64,000 bases of DNA from Halieaceae bacterium (GTDB lineage: Bacteria > Pseudomonadota > Gammaproteobacteria > Pseudomonadales > Halieaceae): assembly GCA_902631395.1 (NCBI GenBank), contig CACOYM010000002.1, positions 1-64,000 on the forward strand, in the 5' to 3' direction. The notes under the pieces are model-generated. The model worked only from the letters and a program-made list of their open reading frames with translations, had not been told where the DNA came from and made no database searches. Below, piece by piece: positions 54,618-63,840 of the stretch. The position numbers and the translations under genes are program-made. The stretch's first letter is position 1; the number at the start of each line of letters is the position of its first letter.

Positions 54618-56520
54618 TGATGAACCCTTGCGCCAACTCTGAGGCTGGCGGAACGGCAAATACCATAAGTGCGTTTCCTGGCATGCGCGCGCCAAACTGA
54701 TAACCCGAATTCACCAGCACGTGCCCTTTGTACAGGACAGGTCCGTCGGACTCGATAGAGCCACCCAATGCCGTATCACCAGATACCGAATCAAAATCAC
54801 CAAAGGTGTCGAATGACCACAAGATCTCTCCAGAGAGGCTGTCATAAACTTTGAGATTGCCGTCCAAAGTGCCGGCAAACACCAGCTGGTCTGTGCTGGT
54901 AATTGCAGCCGACATCCCACGATCGCAGACAGGAACTACCGACTTGCCCTCGCAATCAGCGACGCTTGGTGTATACCAACGTTTAGTCCCTGAAGTCGGA
55001 TCCAGAGCATGGATTCCAGGGAACACGGGGCCAGAGAAACGACCTGTAATAGTTGTATCTGCGATCGGCACAAACAGCAAATCACTATTCACAGACATGC
55101 CCCAATGGACGCCACCAAGGAAACCACCACGACCAACTTTGTTGTGCCACACAATAGCGCCGCCCTTATCGGGGTCAATCGCATAGACATCTCCACTCTT
55201 CTGTCCTACCAGTAGGTAATCGCGCTCCTGGCTGGACCACAGCACTATCGAAGCACCGATATCCAGATCAGGACCGTCCTCCTCCGGACAGTTGGCCGCC
55301 TCACCGATAAAGCACGCCATATTCCAGGCATCGCCGCCAAGCAGCTGTTTTGCCCACTGACGCTCGCCCGTGGCCAAAGAAAAAGCCAACACTGCGTCAC
55401 TAGTATCTGCTGCAGGTGAGGTGTAAGCCTCCCCAGTACCGATATATAGCACGCCGCGCTCGGCATCGATGGTCGGGCTGTTCCATACCGGCGCACCTGC
55501 TGGCCCTTTTCGTGCCGCACCAAAGGGGTTCTTCTCACCCGTTTCCAACGCGGGCTCGTCAATAACATGGGCGTGCCAATTAACTTCACCCGTTGCCGCG
55601 TCCACGGAAACCACTCCTCCACGGAACGTGCAACAGGCGTAGCCCGGATCTGCCGCAGTTGCCCACTCTGACGAGGAGATAGGCACATAAAGGCTCCCGT
55701 CGTGGAGCTTAGGAGATCCCGTTATCGTGGCATCAGGATGATCACCAACCGAAGAGCTCCATATTAAAGAGCCGTCGCCCGCATCGATGGCATGGACTGT
55801 GGCACTAAAATCACCCATGTAGACCACCGGGTCGTCGCGGCCCGTCACCCGACCTAACGACAGACTACTGCGGACCTCGGCACCGGCCGAGTAGGTCCAA
55901 TGCGCGCACCCCGACTCGAGGTCGAGCGCATAAATTTCACCTGACTGCGACCCAACAAAGATCACACCGTCATGTACCACGGGTTGTGAACGTGCCCGCA
56001 GGGCACCCGGATAGGCAAACACCCACTTGAGCGCGAGCTGATCAACATTGTTACGGTTTAGCCCTGCGACGGCGCCATCACTATACCGGTGGTTTTCGGC
56101 ATTGCCTCCCCAGCCTTGCATGGCTGCTGCGTCGCTTTTGGCGAGCGCGCTCATTGGGCCAGTGCACATCAGAATCGGTTTCGGTGACGCCATCGCTTCT
56201 CCAGCCAGAAACCCCGCCAGTACCTCGCGCTCGGCAGAGGACAATGCTGATGCCTGCGCGCGCATTACCCCGTTGTTCATAGCATTTAATATGGTCTCAG
56301 CACCGATGGTCGCAAAAGTGATCATGTGCGGCGCACGAGGAACCTGCCCGTCGTGACAGGCAGCGCAGTTTTCTTGATACAGCGACATACCATCCGCCTC
56401 CGACATCATCTCGTCGGCGGACATTCCCGTACTTGAAGATGCCGCATAACCTAACCGCGTGAGTATCGTTACGGCCATAATCAGGCCGATCCGGCAAAAC
56501 AGATCTCTCAGCGTAGTCAT
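54610..56520 (-). CDS. PQQ dehydrogenase with N-terminal cytochrome c domain (polyvinyl alcohol dehydrogenase-like)
   Basis: A 636-residue exported quinohaemoprotein. A signal peptide (about 1-26) is followed by a small cytochrome c domain with haem motif CAACH (52-56), then an eight-blade PQQ propeller (for example AMQGWGGNAENHRYSDGAVAGL, VFVGSQSGEIYALD-type repeats). The order haem-then-PQQ is that of polyvinyl alcohol dehydrogenases, which oxidise secondary alcohols to ketones in the periplasm. It is located between E1 beta (25 bp gap) and E2 (8 bp overlap), so co-expression with a cytoplasmic acyl-CoA-forming complex is clear. Confidence 0.87.
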   Translation of the reverse strand: MTTLRDLFCRIGLIMAVTILTRLGYAASSSTGMSADEMMSEADGMSLYQENCAACHDGQVPRAPHMITFATIGAETILNAMNNGVMRAQASALSSAEREVLAGFLAGEAMASPKPILMCTGPMSALAKSDAAAMQGWGGNAENHRYSDGAVAGLNRNNVDQLALKWVFAYPGALRARSQPVVHDGVIFVGSQSGEIYALDLESGCAHWTYSAGAEVRSSLSLGRVTGRDDPVVYMGDFSATVHAIDAGDGSLIWSSSVGDHPDATITGSPKLHDGSLYVPISSSEWATAADPGYACCTFRGGVVSVDAATGEVNWHAHVIDEPALETGEKNPFGAARKGPAGAPVWNSPTIDAERGVLYIGTGEAYTSPAADTSDAVLAFSLATGERQWAKQLLGGDAWNMACFIGEAANCPEEDGPDLDIGASIVLWSSQERDYLLVGQKSGDVYAIDPDKGGAIVWHNKVGRGGFLGGVHWGMSVNSDLLFVPIADTTITGRFSGPVFPGIHALDPTSGTKRWYTPSVADCEGKSVVPVCDRGMSAAITSTDQLVFAGTLDGNLKVYDSLSGEILWSFDTFGDFDSVSGDTALGGSIESDGPVLYKGHVLVNSGYQFGARMPGNALMVFAVPPASELAQGFINE

Positions 56521-56545
56521 CCCTTCGTCACTTCTCCCATTGCTA

Positions 56546-57523
56546 TCAATAGCTCAGCGTCTCCTCTACTGCCGCCATGACCCGTTCTACGCTAGGCACA
56601 TAGTCAGCCTCGAGGCAGGGCGTAGCCGGCACAGGCGTGTGGGGTGAGGTTACTCGCTTTACCGGCGCGTCAAGTGTATCGAAACCGCGCTCCGCTACTA
56701 ATCCCGCTATCTCCGAGGCCATACTGCAGTAAGGATTCGATTCATCAACGACCACCAAACGCCCGGTTTTGGCGAGGCTTTCAAGCACTGAGGCTTCGTC
56801 CAGTGGTGAAAGTGTCCGAAGATCAATGACCTCGGCGCTGATTCCTTTCTGCGCCAACTTCGCGGCTGCTTCCCCAGCAATAACAGCGGTGCGGGACATG
56901 CCGACGATCGTGATATCCGAGCCTTCGGCCGAGATGGAAGCTTGGCCAAAGGGCAACACATACTCACCGTCTGGCACCTCGCACTCATCCATGTAGAGCG
57001 CCTTGTGCTCGCAAAAGATGACGGGATCATCGTCGCGGATTGCGGTCGTGAGCAGCCCCTTAGCGTCGGCCGCGTTAGCCGGCGTCACCACCTTGATACC
57101 CGGTATAGCAGCCAGCAGCGGGTAAAGTATCTGCGAATGTTGTGGGCCTGTGCCAGTACCAGCACCAATCATGGTGCGAATCACCACCGGTGTGCGAGCC
57201 TGGCCACCGAACATGTAGCGGAACTTGGCGATTTGGTTGAGAATTTGATCGAGGCACACGCCCAAAAAATCGACAAACATCAGTTCGGCAACTGGGCGCA
57301 GACCAGTTAGGGCGGCGCCACCCGCAGCACCGACAATAGCGGATTCAGTAATGGGCGTGTCGATAACTCGGTGCAACCCGAATTTGGCCGGTAATCCGTC
57401 CGTAATGCCATAGACACCCCCTTGGTCACTGGCGACGTCCTCACCGAGCACAATGACGCGCTCATCACGCTCCATTTCCTGATGGAGGGTCAGGTTGATC
57501 GCTTCACGTATAGTCATTTTCAT
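56546..57523 (-). CDS. TPP-dependent dehydrogenase E1 beta subunit (acetoin/2-oxoacid type)
   Basis: A 325-residue E1 beta subunit. MTIREAINLTLHQEMERDERVIVLGEDVASDQGGVYG is the standard N-terminus, and FVDFLGVCLDQILNQIAKFRYMFGGQ plus IDLRTLSPLD are typical. It pairs with E1 alpha in the cytoplasm to decarboxylate or cleave a 2-oxo compound and load the lipoyl arm of E2. Its ATG shares one base with the E1 alpha stop (TAATG). Acetoin, pyruvate and branched-chain 2-oxoacids are all possible substrates; the context leans to a diketone or acetoin-like one. Confidence 0.9.
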   Translation of the reverse strand: MKMTIREAINLTLHQEMERDERVIVLGEDVASDQGGVYGITDGLPAKFGLHRVIDTPITESAIVGAAGGAALTGLRPVAELMFVDFLGVCLDQILNQIAKFRYMFGGQARTPVVIRTMIGAGTGTGPQHSQILYPLLAAIPGIKVVTPANAADAKGLLTTAIRDDDPVIFCEHKALYMDECEVPDGEYVLPFGQASISAEGSDITIVGMSRTAVIAGEAAAKLAQKGISAEVIDLRTLSPLDEASVLESLAKTGRLVVVDESNPYCSMASEIAGLVAERGFDTLDAPVKRVTSPHTPVPATPCLEADYVPSVERVMAAVEETLSY

Positions 57524-58497
57524 TAACGCAGCCTCCCCTCGTAATGGATATACACATCGGTATAAAGCTTGTCGGGGGTTGGGTCTGCGGCGGCATAAGT
57601 CACCTCGAAGCCCCGATCGATCTCTGCCATTATAGCGACGTCGATGTCTGCGATCTTTTCAGCTGTGAGCGCTGCTGCGCGGGGATCTGCGAGGAACCTC
57701 GGTATCGGGTCACTCACAGCGCGCTCCTGCGCCAGCTCTTCCTGATCCCGGTAAGCCTGAGCATCTCCCTCGAAGTGGCCATAATAACGGTTACAGACTG
57801 CCTCAATCGCCGTCGGTCCGCCGCCATCGCGCCCGCGTGCTATCGCTTGCTGGCAGGCGTCATACATCGCAAAGAAATCACTGCCGTCGATTACTTCAGA
57901 TGGCATACCAAAGGCACCGGCACGCTCTGCAATCCGGCCATCGGGCTTTGGACTCCTGGTGAATTCGGCGTAACGATTATTTTCGTACATGAAGATCATC
58001 GGCAGCTGGAGGACCACCGCCAAATTCAAAGATTCGGCAACGGTGCCCTGATCCGAAGCGCCATCACCAATGAATGCCATCGAAACTGCACCGTTACCGA
58101 GTGTCTTGGCGGTCAGTGCCGCACCCGCAGCGATTGGTGGACCACCCCCGACTATAGCGTTGGCGCCTAACATGCCCTTCGACATGTCAGCGATATGCAT
58201 CGAGCCACCCTTGCCGTTACAGAGCCCATCCTCCTTACAAGCGAGTTCTAGCAGCATCGCCTCGATTTCACAGCCCTTAGCAATGCAATGACCATGGCCA
58301 CGATGCGTGCTGGCGATGTAATCCTCATTGGTCATATCCAAGCAAGCCGCGACGGCAATCGCCTCCTGATTGCGATAGATGTGAATAAAGCCCGGTAACT
58401 TGCCCTGTTGATACTCAGAGCGCATGCGCTCTTCAAATTCACGAATAGTTTTCATCAGCCGATAAGCATCAACCAACTTCTCTGGTGACATGTCCAT
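57523..58497 (-). CDS. TPP-dependent dehydrogenase E1 alpha subunit (acetoin/2-oxoacid type)
   Basis: About 324 residues. TPP-binding motif GDGASDQGTVAESLNLAVVLQLPMIFMYENN (quoted part: GDGASDQGT near 160, with NN closing it) and the N-terminal MKTIREFEERM, then GFIHIYRNQEAIAV, are typical of AcoA-type E1 alpha. The segment HRGHGHCIAKG is the active-site loop. ATG 58497 has GGAGGGGG just upstream, better than the longer frame to 58533. First gene of a four-gene operon (E1 alpha, E1 beta, PQQ-cytochrome c, E2). The receptor terminator lies just upstream, so the operon has its own promoter. Confidence 0.9.
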   Translation of the reverse strand: MDMSPEKLVDAYRLMKTIREFEERMRSEYQQGKLPGFIHIYRNQEAIAVAACLDMTNEDYIASTHRGHGHCIAKGCEIEAMLLELACKEDGLCNGKGGSMHIADMSKGMLGANAIVGGGPPIAAGAALTAKTLGNGAVSMAFIGDGASDQGTVAESLNLAVVLQLPMIFMYENNRYAEFTRSPKPDGRIAERAGAFGMPSEVIDGSDFFAMYDACQQAIARGRDGGGPTAIEAVCNRYYGHFEGDAQAYRDQEELAQERAVSDPIPRFLADPRAAALTAEKIADIDVAIMAEIDRGFEVTYAAADPTPDKLYTDVYIHYEGRLR

Positions 58498-58529
58498 GAA
58501 CCCCCTCCAGTGATTCAAAAACCCCACAA

Positions 58530-58553
58530 GCAAAGGGCCCCAGAGGGGCCCTA
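58530..58553 (-). terminator. rho-independent terminator of the 58599-61094 receptor gene
   Basis: On the minus strand AGGGCCCC TCT GGGGCCCT is followed by TTTGCTTGT. A perfect 8 bp stem lies 46 bp past the receptor stop and just upstream of the E1 alpha start. The T tract is short, so termination may be partial and allow read-through into the dehydrogenase operon. Confidence 0.8.
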
Positions 58554-58598
58554 AGCAGATTACTACTGATTAATTGCGGTCCCTAGAGACCTCTAGAG

Positions 58599-61094
58599 CT
58601 AGAAGTTGAAACCGACCCTAACCCCGATTTCTCTCGGAGGTCCGTACCCAGCCCACGTCCATAAATTAGAGACGGGCTGCGCGGAATTTCTCCACGTCTC
58701 GTCAGTTAGATTTTTACCATAAGCAGTTACTTCAAAGCGCTCATTTGGATCAACGTACTTCACGTAACCGTCAACGAGGGTCCTCTCCTCGCTCGACGTA
58801 TTTTGCTTTTGTCTGATGATTGGGTCCCCATTAGAATCGGCGCCCTGATAATTTGCTGGGAAAGAGGCGGTTGCAAATTCATCCTGATAATGTGCGCTCA
58901 GATTGAAAATTAGGGTAGCACCACTCGCTAGAGGCAAATCGTATGTGGCGCCGATACCCATAGTAAGCTCAGGCGAGAACGGGACATCCATTGAGGTAAG
59001 GTCGACTCTCTGTGGCGGACCTGATAACCCCAGCGTTGCCATATCTTGTGACGGAGCATATTCATCGTACTCGTGATCCATCGTCCCCAAATTAAAGTCA
59101 ATCCGGAGGTTATCTGTAGGGAGGTAAATCAACTCAACCTCTATGCCTCTATTACTGCTCTCTCCTTCGTTAACCGATACCGTCTCTTGGAAGTCATTCC
59201 CAGACGCATCTTTCACAACCAGAACCGCATCCCGCTGCAAAGACTCATAAGTAACGTCATACAGAGCCAAATTCAACCGCATTCTCCCATCCATGAGATC
59301 CGCTTTGAGCCCAACTTCGAAACTGTCATTCTCCTCACTGTTGAATGGCTGACAACCGCCGTACATGCCACAGGTCTCCGCGAACCCTCCTGCGACAAAG
59401 CCAGTTGCAAAACTCCCATAGACCATAATGTTGTCACGAAAATCATGATCAACCACGATGCGGTAGGTGTTTGCAGAGAACTCAGCGCTTCTTCTGGCAT
59501 TCAACGCGAACGCTGACTCTGGAAGTGGATTGGTGAACGGCCCAGTGACTTGAGAGAGATCAAACAAGAAGTTGCTCAGGGGATTTCCTCCAGCACCACC
59601 GATGTCTAATCTGTGGAATTCCTTCTCATCGCGAGTGTGACGATAACCAAGGGACAACCGCGTAGACTCGGTTAGTTCGTAGGTTCCATCGATGTAGAAA
59701 GCGTAACTCTCTCTCTCCTGATCAGTTGCTTGGATTTGTAGAATGTCGTCGAAAATTGCGGCCGCACTTGCCAAGGGTAAAAATCCAAATCGGCCGAAAA
59801 CATTAAAGTCCACATCATCAGTGTAATAAGCAGCACCCACCACATAGTTCAGCGGACCATCAAGGTCAGACGACAATCTTAATTCTTGCTGAAATGTCTC
59901 TCGAACGGAATTCCGAGCTGCATCGTAAAGTGACGTATAGGCCTCGCCGGTGTAAGTGCTGTTCAGTATCTCCTCTTGTTCCCGGTAACCCGTTATCGAC
60001 TTAATCGTGTAGTTGTCCAGGGAAAAGGTCTGGGTAAGGTAGTACCCATCAGCATCAACGTTGTGACCGTCTGCAAGGTTAACCCCCGGAACGTTCAAGT
60101 ATGACTGGCCGGTCGAGAATGGGTCGCCATCACCAATGCCCGGAAAACCCATCAGAGGCCAGAGAAATCCTTCTCCCTCGGGCGTTACATTTGCAGCAGC
60201 AGGAGTCTCCGAATCATCTCGCAAGATTTCTAAGGTAAAATCCGCCATATAAAAGTCGTTCGGCTGATAACGAAGTTTTATCTTCGCAGCGGTGACCTCT
60301 TTACCGCCTATCTCGGAGCCATCCCCAGTGAAGGGGAAGTCAGACACAACTGATTCAAATGGCACCCCATCTGGAGAACAAGCCAAGCACGTAACAGTTC
60401 CACCAGGGGGTTTATCATTCGTGTAAAACCCCTGCGAGTAATCATGGATGGCTGCGATGCGCATCGCCAGCGTCTCGCCCAATGGGATGTTTAACTCTAG
60501 CGTCGTCTTAGTGACATCAGAGTCGTTTGAGGCGAATTGCCCATAGGACGCTTGAACCTTACCAAAGAACTCTCCAAGCACAGGTTTCTTTGTTGTGATA
60601 CTGACGGCACCACCTGTGGTGTTCTTGCCGAAGAGGGTGCCCTGAGGGCCTCTGAAGATTTCGACCTGCTCGATGTCGAACATTTCAGCCCACTGTGATT
60701 GCACGTGATTGATAGCGAAGTCATCTATGGCGAAGCCTACAGACGGGTCTTTGGTTACCAAAATGGACATGAATCCTGTGCCACGGATCCCTCCACCAAC
60801 AGCATTAAAACCATGCTGCTTAGAGAACGTCACGTTGGGAGCTAGTTGCGTAAGTGCCGTTATGTCTGTGGAAAAACTCATTTCCATCTGATTAGCCGTG
60901 ACCGTAGACACAGCTGCGCCCAGGTCTTGCTGCATAACGTCTCGTTTCATACCTGTGACGATTACCTCTTCGATAGCGAGCCGCGATACCTCATCAGTTT
61001 CTTGTGCACTGGCCTGCAAAGCTCCAAAAGCTATGCTTATCGAGACAGTGCCCAAGAGGGCGCAGGCCGGCAATGATCTGAATTTAACTCTCAT
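58599..61094 (-). CDS. TonB-dependent receptor
   Basis: An 831-residue outer-membrane receptor. Signal peptide ends near ASA-Q (about 30), then IEEVIVTGMKRD. The plug includes IRGTGFMSILVTKDPSVGF, QVEIFRGPQGTLFGKNTTGG, and the barrel ends GVRVGFNF. It shares several segments with the divergent receptor at 61266-63749 (for example GTLFGKNTTGG and a GFLWPLMGF / GYLWNLLGF loop), so the two are paralogues. It lies upstream of the E1/PQQ/E2 operon on the same strand, so the ligand may be the substrate of that pathway, which is inference. Confidence 0.93.
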   Translation of the reverse strand: MRVKFRSLPACALLGTVSISIAFGALQASAQETDEVSRLAIEEVIVTGMKRDVMQQDLGAAVSTVTANQMEMSFSTDITALTQLAPNVTFSKQHGFNAVGGGIRGTGFMSILVTKDPSVGFAIDDFAINHVQSQWAEMFDIEQVEIFRGPQGTLFGKNTTGGAVSITTKKPVLGEFFGKVQASYGQFASNDSDVTKTTLELNIPLGETLAMRIAAIHDYSQGFYTNDKPPGGTVTCLACSPDGVPFESVVSDFPFTGDGSEIGGKEVTAAKIKLRYQPNDFYMADFTLEILRDDSETPAAANVTPEGEGFLWPLMGFPGIGDGDPFSTGQSYLNVPGVNLADGHNVDADGYYLTQTFSLDNYTIKSITGYREQEEILNSTYTGEAYTSLYDAARNSVRETFQQELRLSSDLDGPLNYVVGAAYYTDDVDFNVFGRFGFLPLASAAAIFDDILQIQATDQERESYAFYIDGTYELTESTRLSLGYRHTRDEKEFHRLDIGGAGGNPLSNFLFDLSQVTGPFTNPLPESAFALNARRSAEFSANTYRIVVDHDFRDNIMVYGSFATGFVAGGFAETCGMYGGCQPFNSEENDSFEVGLKADLMDGRMRLNLALYDVTYESLQRDAVLVVKDASGNDFQETVSVNEGESSNRGIEVELIYLPTDNLRIDFNLGTMDHEYDEYAPSQDMATLGLSGPPQRVDLTSMDVPFSPELTMGIGATYDLPLASGATLIFNLSAHYQDEFATASFPANYQGADSNGDPIIRQKQNTSSEERTLVDGYVKYVDPNERFEVTAYGKNLTDETWRNSAQPVSNLWTWAGYGPPREIGVRVGFNF

Positions 61095-61156
61095 GACATT
61101 CTTCCTGGATAGTTAGATTTATTTTGGTGCTTCACCGGAGAAATTGGCGTGAATGC

Positions 61157-61177
61157 ACTTGCTTAACGTCAGCAAGT
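61157..61177. promoter_or_regulatory. inverted repeat in the divergent receptor promoter region, candidate operator
   Basis: ACTTGCT TAACGTC AGCAAGT is a perfect 7 bp inverted repeat with a 7 base spacer, placed between the divergent receptor genes (starts at 61094 and 61266). It has no T tract and no gene needs a terminator here, so a regulator-binding site serving one or both genes is the likely reading. Confidence 0.5.
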
Positions 61178-61265
61178 TTCACCATACTGTCAATGTAGCG
61201 TTCGTTCAAGGATGAACGTGTGGCACCGGCTAGAGTATTTGGCTGAAATTGACAGGAGTTTTCTC

Positions 61266-63749
61266 ATGACCAACGACGTAAGTAGTCACAAAAACCAGGC
61301 GAGTTGGCTAAAAAGCCTACTAGCGGCCTCCGTTTTACCTGCGCTTGCCGCCATCAGTCCCAGCGCGCATGCGCAAACCCTGTCCGGGGGTAAGCTTGAA
61401 GAGGTACTGGTGACGGCTACCCGTCGAGCCGAAACTGATATTCAAACGACGCCAATAGCCGTCACGGCGATTACTGGAAACGATGTGGATCGGCTGATTC
61501 CGGTGGACCTTGGCGACGTCCTGTCAGTCGCACCTAACGTAGTCAATGGTAAGCAACCGGGATTTAATTCAGCGAACTTTGCTATCCGTGGCGTTGGGCA
61601 GAACGGAATCATCCTTTATTTCGAGAACCAAGTTGGCGTGATTGTCGACGACATGGTCATCCCGCATATTCAAACCGCAAATGTGGATATGTTGGATATC
61701 AGCAGTGTTGAAATTTTGCGCGGACCGCAGGGCACACTGTTCGGGAAAAATACAACAGGTGGCGTAGTCAACGTAAAGACTAACCGACCGGAACTTGGCG
61801 CTAACTCACTTGGTGTTCGAGGGCAAATCGCGGAGTACGGCCGCACCGAGGGACGTGCCGTGATCAATCTGGCGCTTGGTGACGCCGCCGCCTTCCGCGC
61901 GGCGATTTTAAAATCGGACTCCGACGGTTACTATGAAAATGGGGCCTCCTATGGGCCCGTGGCAGATTTCGGAGTTGGATTTCCGCTGGTGGGCGCTACC
62001 GGCAGTGGAGACGGTGGCGATATAGGCGCTACTGACATTTTTTCTGGGCGTTTTAAATTTCGCTGGCAACCAACCGATCAACTCGACATAAATCTGGCAT
62101 ATGAAATTGTTCGGGATCGCGGCGACCAACCCCCCTCTGTAAATGAGACACCGGAGGGAGGCTACCTCTGGAATCTTCTTGGATTTACAAGCGACGCTGG
62201 CGGTGATCGTGTAAAGGTGGCTGGCGCCACTAACCGGAACGATCGGCTACTGCAGATGGGAAGTCGCGGCCATGAAATTGACGTCGACGGTGTCTATTTA
62301 AATATAGATTGGGAAATTAATAGTTCATACAAGTTGAGTGTTTTTGGAGGACGCAGAGAGACAGATTCATGGTTGGCTAATACCTACACTGGTGAAGTCG
62401 GACCAGTATCTCTTTTCGACGCCACGCGCCAGGATGAGAGAGAAACAACTCAACTCGAGATGCGCCTTGCCTCTGATCTCGACGGCTCGTTTAATTTTGT
62501 GGCTGGCGCTTTTTATCAAGAGGATGAAACGCTGTTTGCGGTGTCGCAGGTGCTTGGGTTTGTGGACATGACCATTCCTTCTGCTGCTCTATTTGGTGAC
62601 CCGCAGTTTTTTAATAACAATCCCCAAGTACTGTCAAACGGGCAAGACGCTGAGGCACTAGCACTTTATCTTGACGGCACTCTGGAGCTAAGTGAGTCTT
62701 GGACACTTGGCGCAGGTATCCGGTACACCGATGAAGAGAAAAAGTGGACTGGCAGAAACCAAGTTTTCATTCAAGCGCTTGATGGGGGTTTTGATCCTAA
62801 TCTGAATTGGCAGACCCTAGGAGAGCCATTGGATGCGTCTGATTTTGCTCGATACCCTACAGGCGTGGTCCGTGACGAAGAATCTTGGTCAGAACCAACA
62901 TGGCGAGTGACGCTTGATTACACGCCAAGCAATGATCTCTATTTCTATGGGACCTATTCACGGGGTTTTAAGAGTGGAGGGTATAACGACCAAACGGGCA
63001 CTGGCGGTAACCCCATAGAACCACTGCAAGCTCGCCCGACTGACCCTGAGACCGCCGACTCCTTTGAAGTGGGCATGCGGTCAGAGTGGCTTGAAGAACA
63101 ACTCCGCTTGAATCTAACCGGTTTCTACGTGACCTATGACGACTCTCAGCAGCAACTCCTCGCTGAAATTGAGGCGGATCGCGACGGTGACGGTATCAAC
63201 GAAAGTACATTCCAAGAAACACGCTTTTTCAATGCCGCTGAAATTGAGGTCTATGGATTTGAAGCGGAGACTGTATGGCAGGTTACTGACCGTTTCCGCG
63301 TGCAAGGTAGCCTTGGATGGATGGAATCCGAGTTTAAGGAGTTCCAAGCGGACACCAATTTCGACGGTAATATCGACACATCCCTGGACGGCAATCCAGT
63401 CGCCAGGGCGCCTGAGCTGACCTACAACCTAGATTTAATATTTGATCAAAATCTTGCTAGTGGAACTTTGGGATGGAATCTGAACGTAAATTATGTTGAT
63501 GAGGCAACTTATGCCTACACCTCAGTACCAAGCACTCCAGACGGTATTACCGACGAGCGGACTTTGGTCAATGCAGCCGTAACCTATCGTCCCGATGGCG
63601 GATCTTGGTGGGTTAGGGCTTTCGGCAAAAACCTCACAGACGAGGAATACCGTCTTGGGGAGCTCCCAGTTGCAAACCTTTGGGTGATGTCATTCTACGG
63701 CCAGCCGGTCACCTTCGGTATTGAAGGGGGAATCGACTTCGCTTGGTAG
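61266..63749 (+). CDS. TonB-dependent receptor
   Basis: About 827 residues; ATG 61266 has AGGAG eight bases upstream, better than 61212. Signal peptide ends at AHA-Q (about 37), followed by LEEVLVTATRRAE. Plug motifs IRGVGQNGIILYFENQVGV and SVEILRGPQGTLFGKNTTGG are complete; the C-terminus GGIDFAW ends in an aromatic residue. It is a paralogue of the divergent receptor at 58599-61094. The ligand is unknown. A strong terminator follows. Confidence 0.93.
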   Translation: MTNDVSSHKNQASWLKSLLAASVLPALAAISPSAHAQTLSGGKLEEVLVTATRRAETDIQTTPIAVTAITGNDVDRLIPVDLGDVLSVAPNVVNGKQPGFNSANFAIRGVGQNGIILYFENQVGVIVDDMVIPHIQTANVDMLDISSVEILRGPQGTLFGKNTTGGVVNVKTNRPELGANSLGVRGQIAEYGRTEGRAVINLALGDAAAFRAAILKSDSDGYYENGASYGPVADFGVGFPLVGATGSGDGGDIGATDIFSGRFKFRWQPTDQLDINLAYEIVRDRGDQPPSVNETPEGGYLWNLLGFTSDAGGDRVKVAGATNRNDRLLQMGSRGHEIDVDGVYLNIDWEINSSYKLSVFGGRRETDSWLANTYTGEVGPVSLFDATRQDERETTQLEMRLASDLDGSFNFVAGAFYQEDETLFAVSQVLGFVDMTIPSAALFGDPQFFNNNPQVLSNGQDAEALALYLDGTLELSESWTLGAGIRYTDEEKKWTGRNQVFIQALDGGFDPNLNWQTLGEPLDASDFARYPTGVVRDEESWSEPTWRVTLDYTPSNDLYFYGTYSRGFKSGGYNDQTGTGGNPIEPLQARPTDPETADSFEVGMRSEWLEEQLRLNLTGFYVTYDDSQQQLLAEIEADRDGDGINESTFQETRFFNAAEIEVYGFEAETVWQVTDRFRVQGSLGWMESEFKEFQADTNFDGNIDTSLDGNPVARAPELTYNLDLIFDQNLASGTLGWNLNVNYVDEATYAYTSVPSTPDGITDERTLVNAAVTYRPDGGSWWVRAFGKNLTDEEYRLGELPVANLWVMSFYGQPVTFGIEGGIDFAW

Positions 63750-63815
63750 TTACTGTCAGTTTTTCGGAAACGATTGCAAGCGAAGGCTCTACTTAGAGTA
63801 TGGAAGCTTCCTCTT

Positions 63816-63839
63816 AGGCCCCAATTTGGGGCCTTTTTT
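63816..63839 (+). terminator. rho-independent terminator after the 61266-63749 receptor
   Basis: AGGCCCC AATTT GGGGCCT followed by six T, 66 bp past the receptor stop codon. On the opposite strand it lacks a T tract. Confidence 0.9.
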
Positions 63840-63840
63840 G

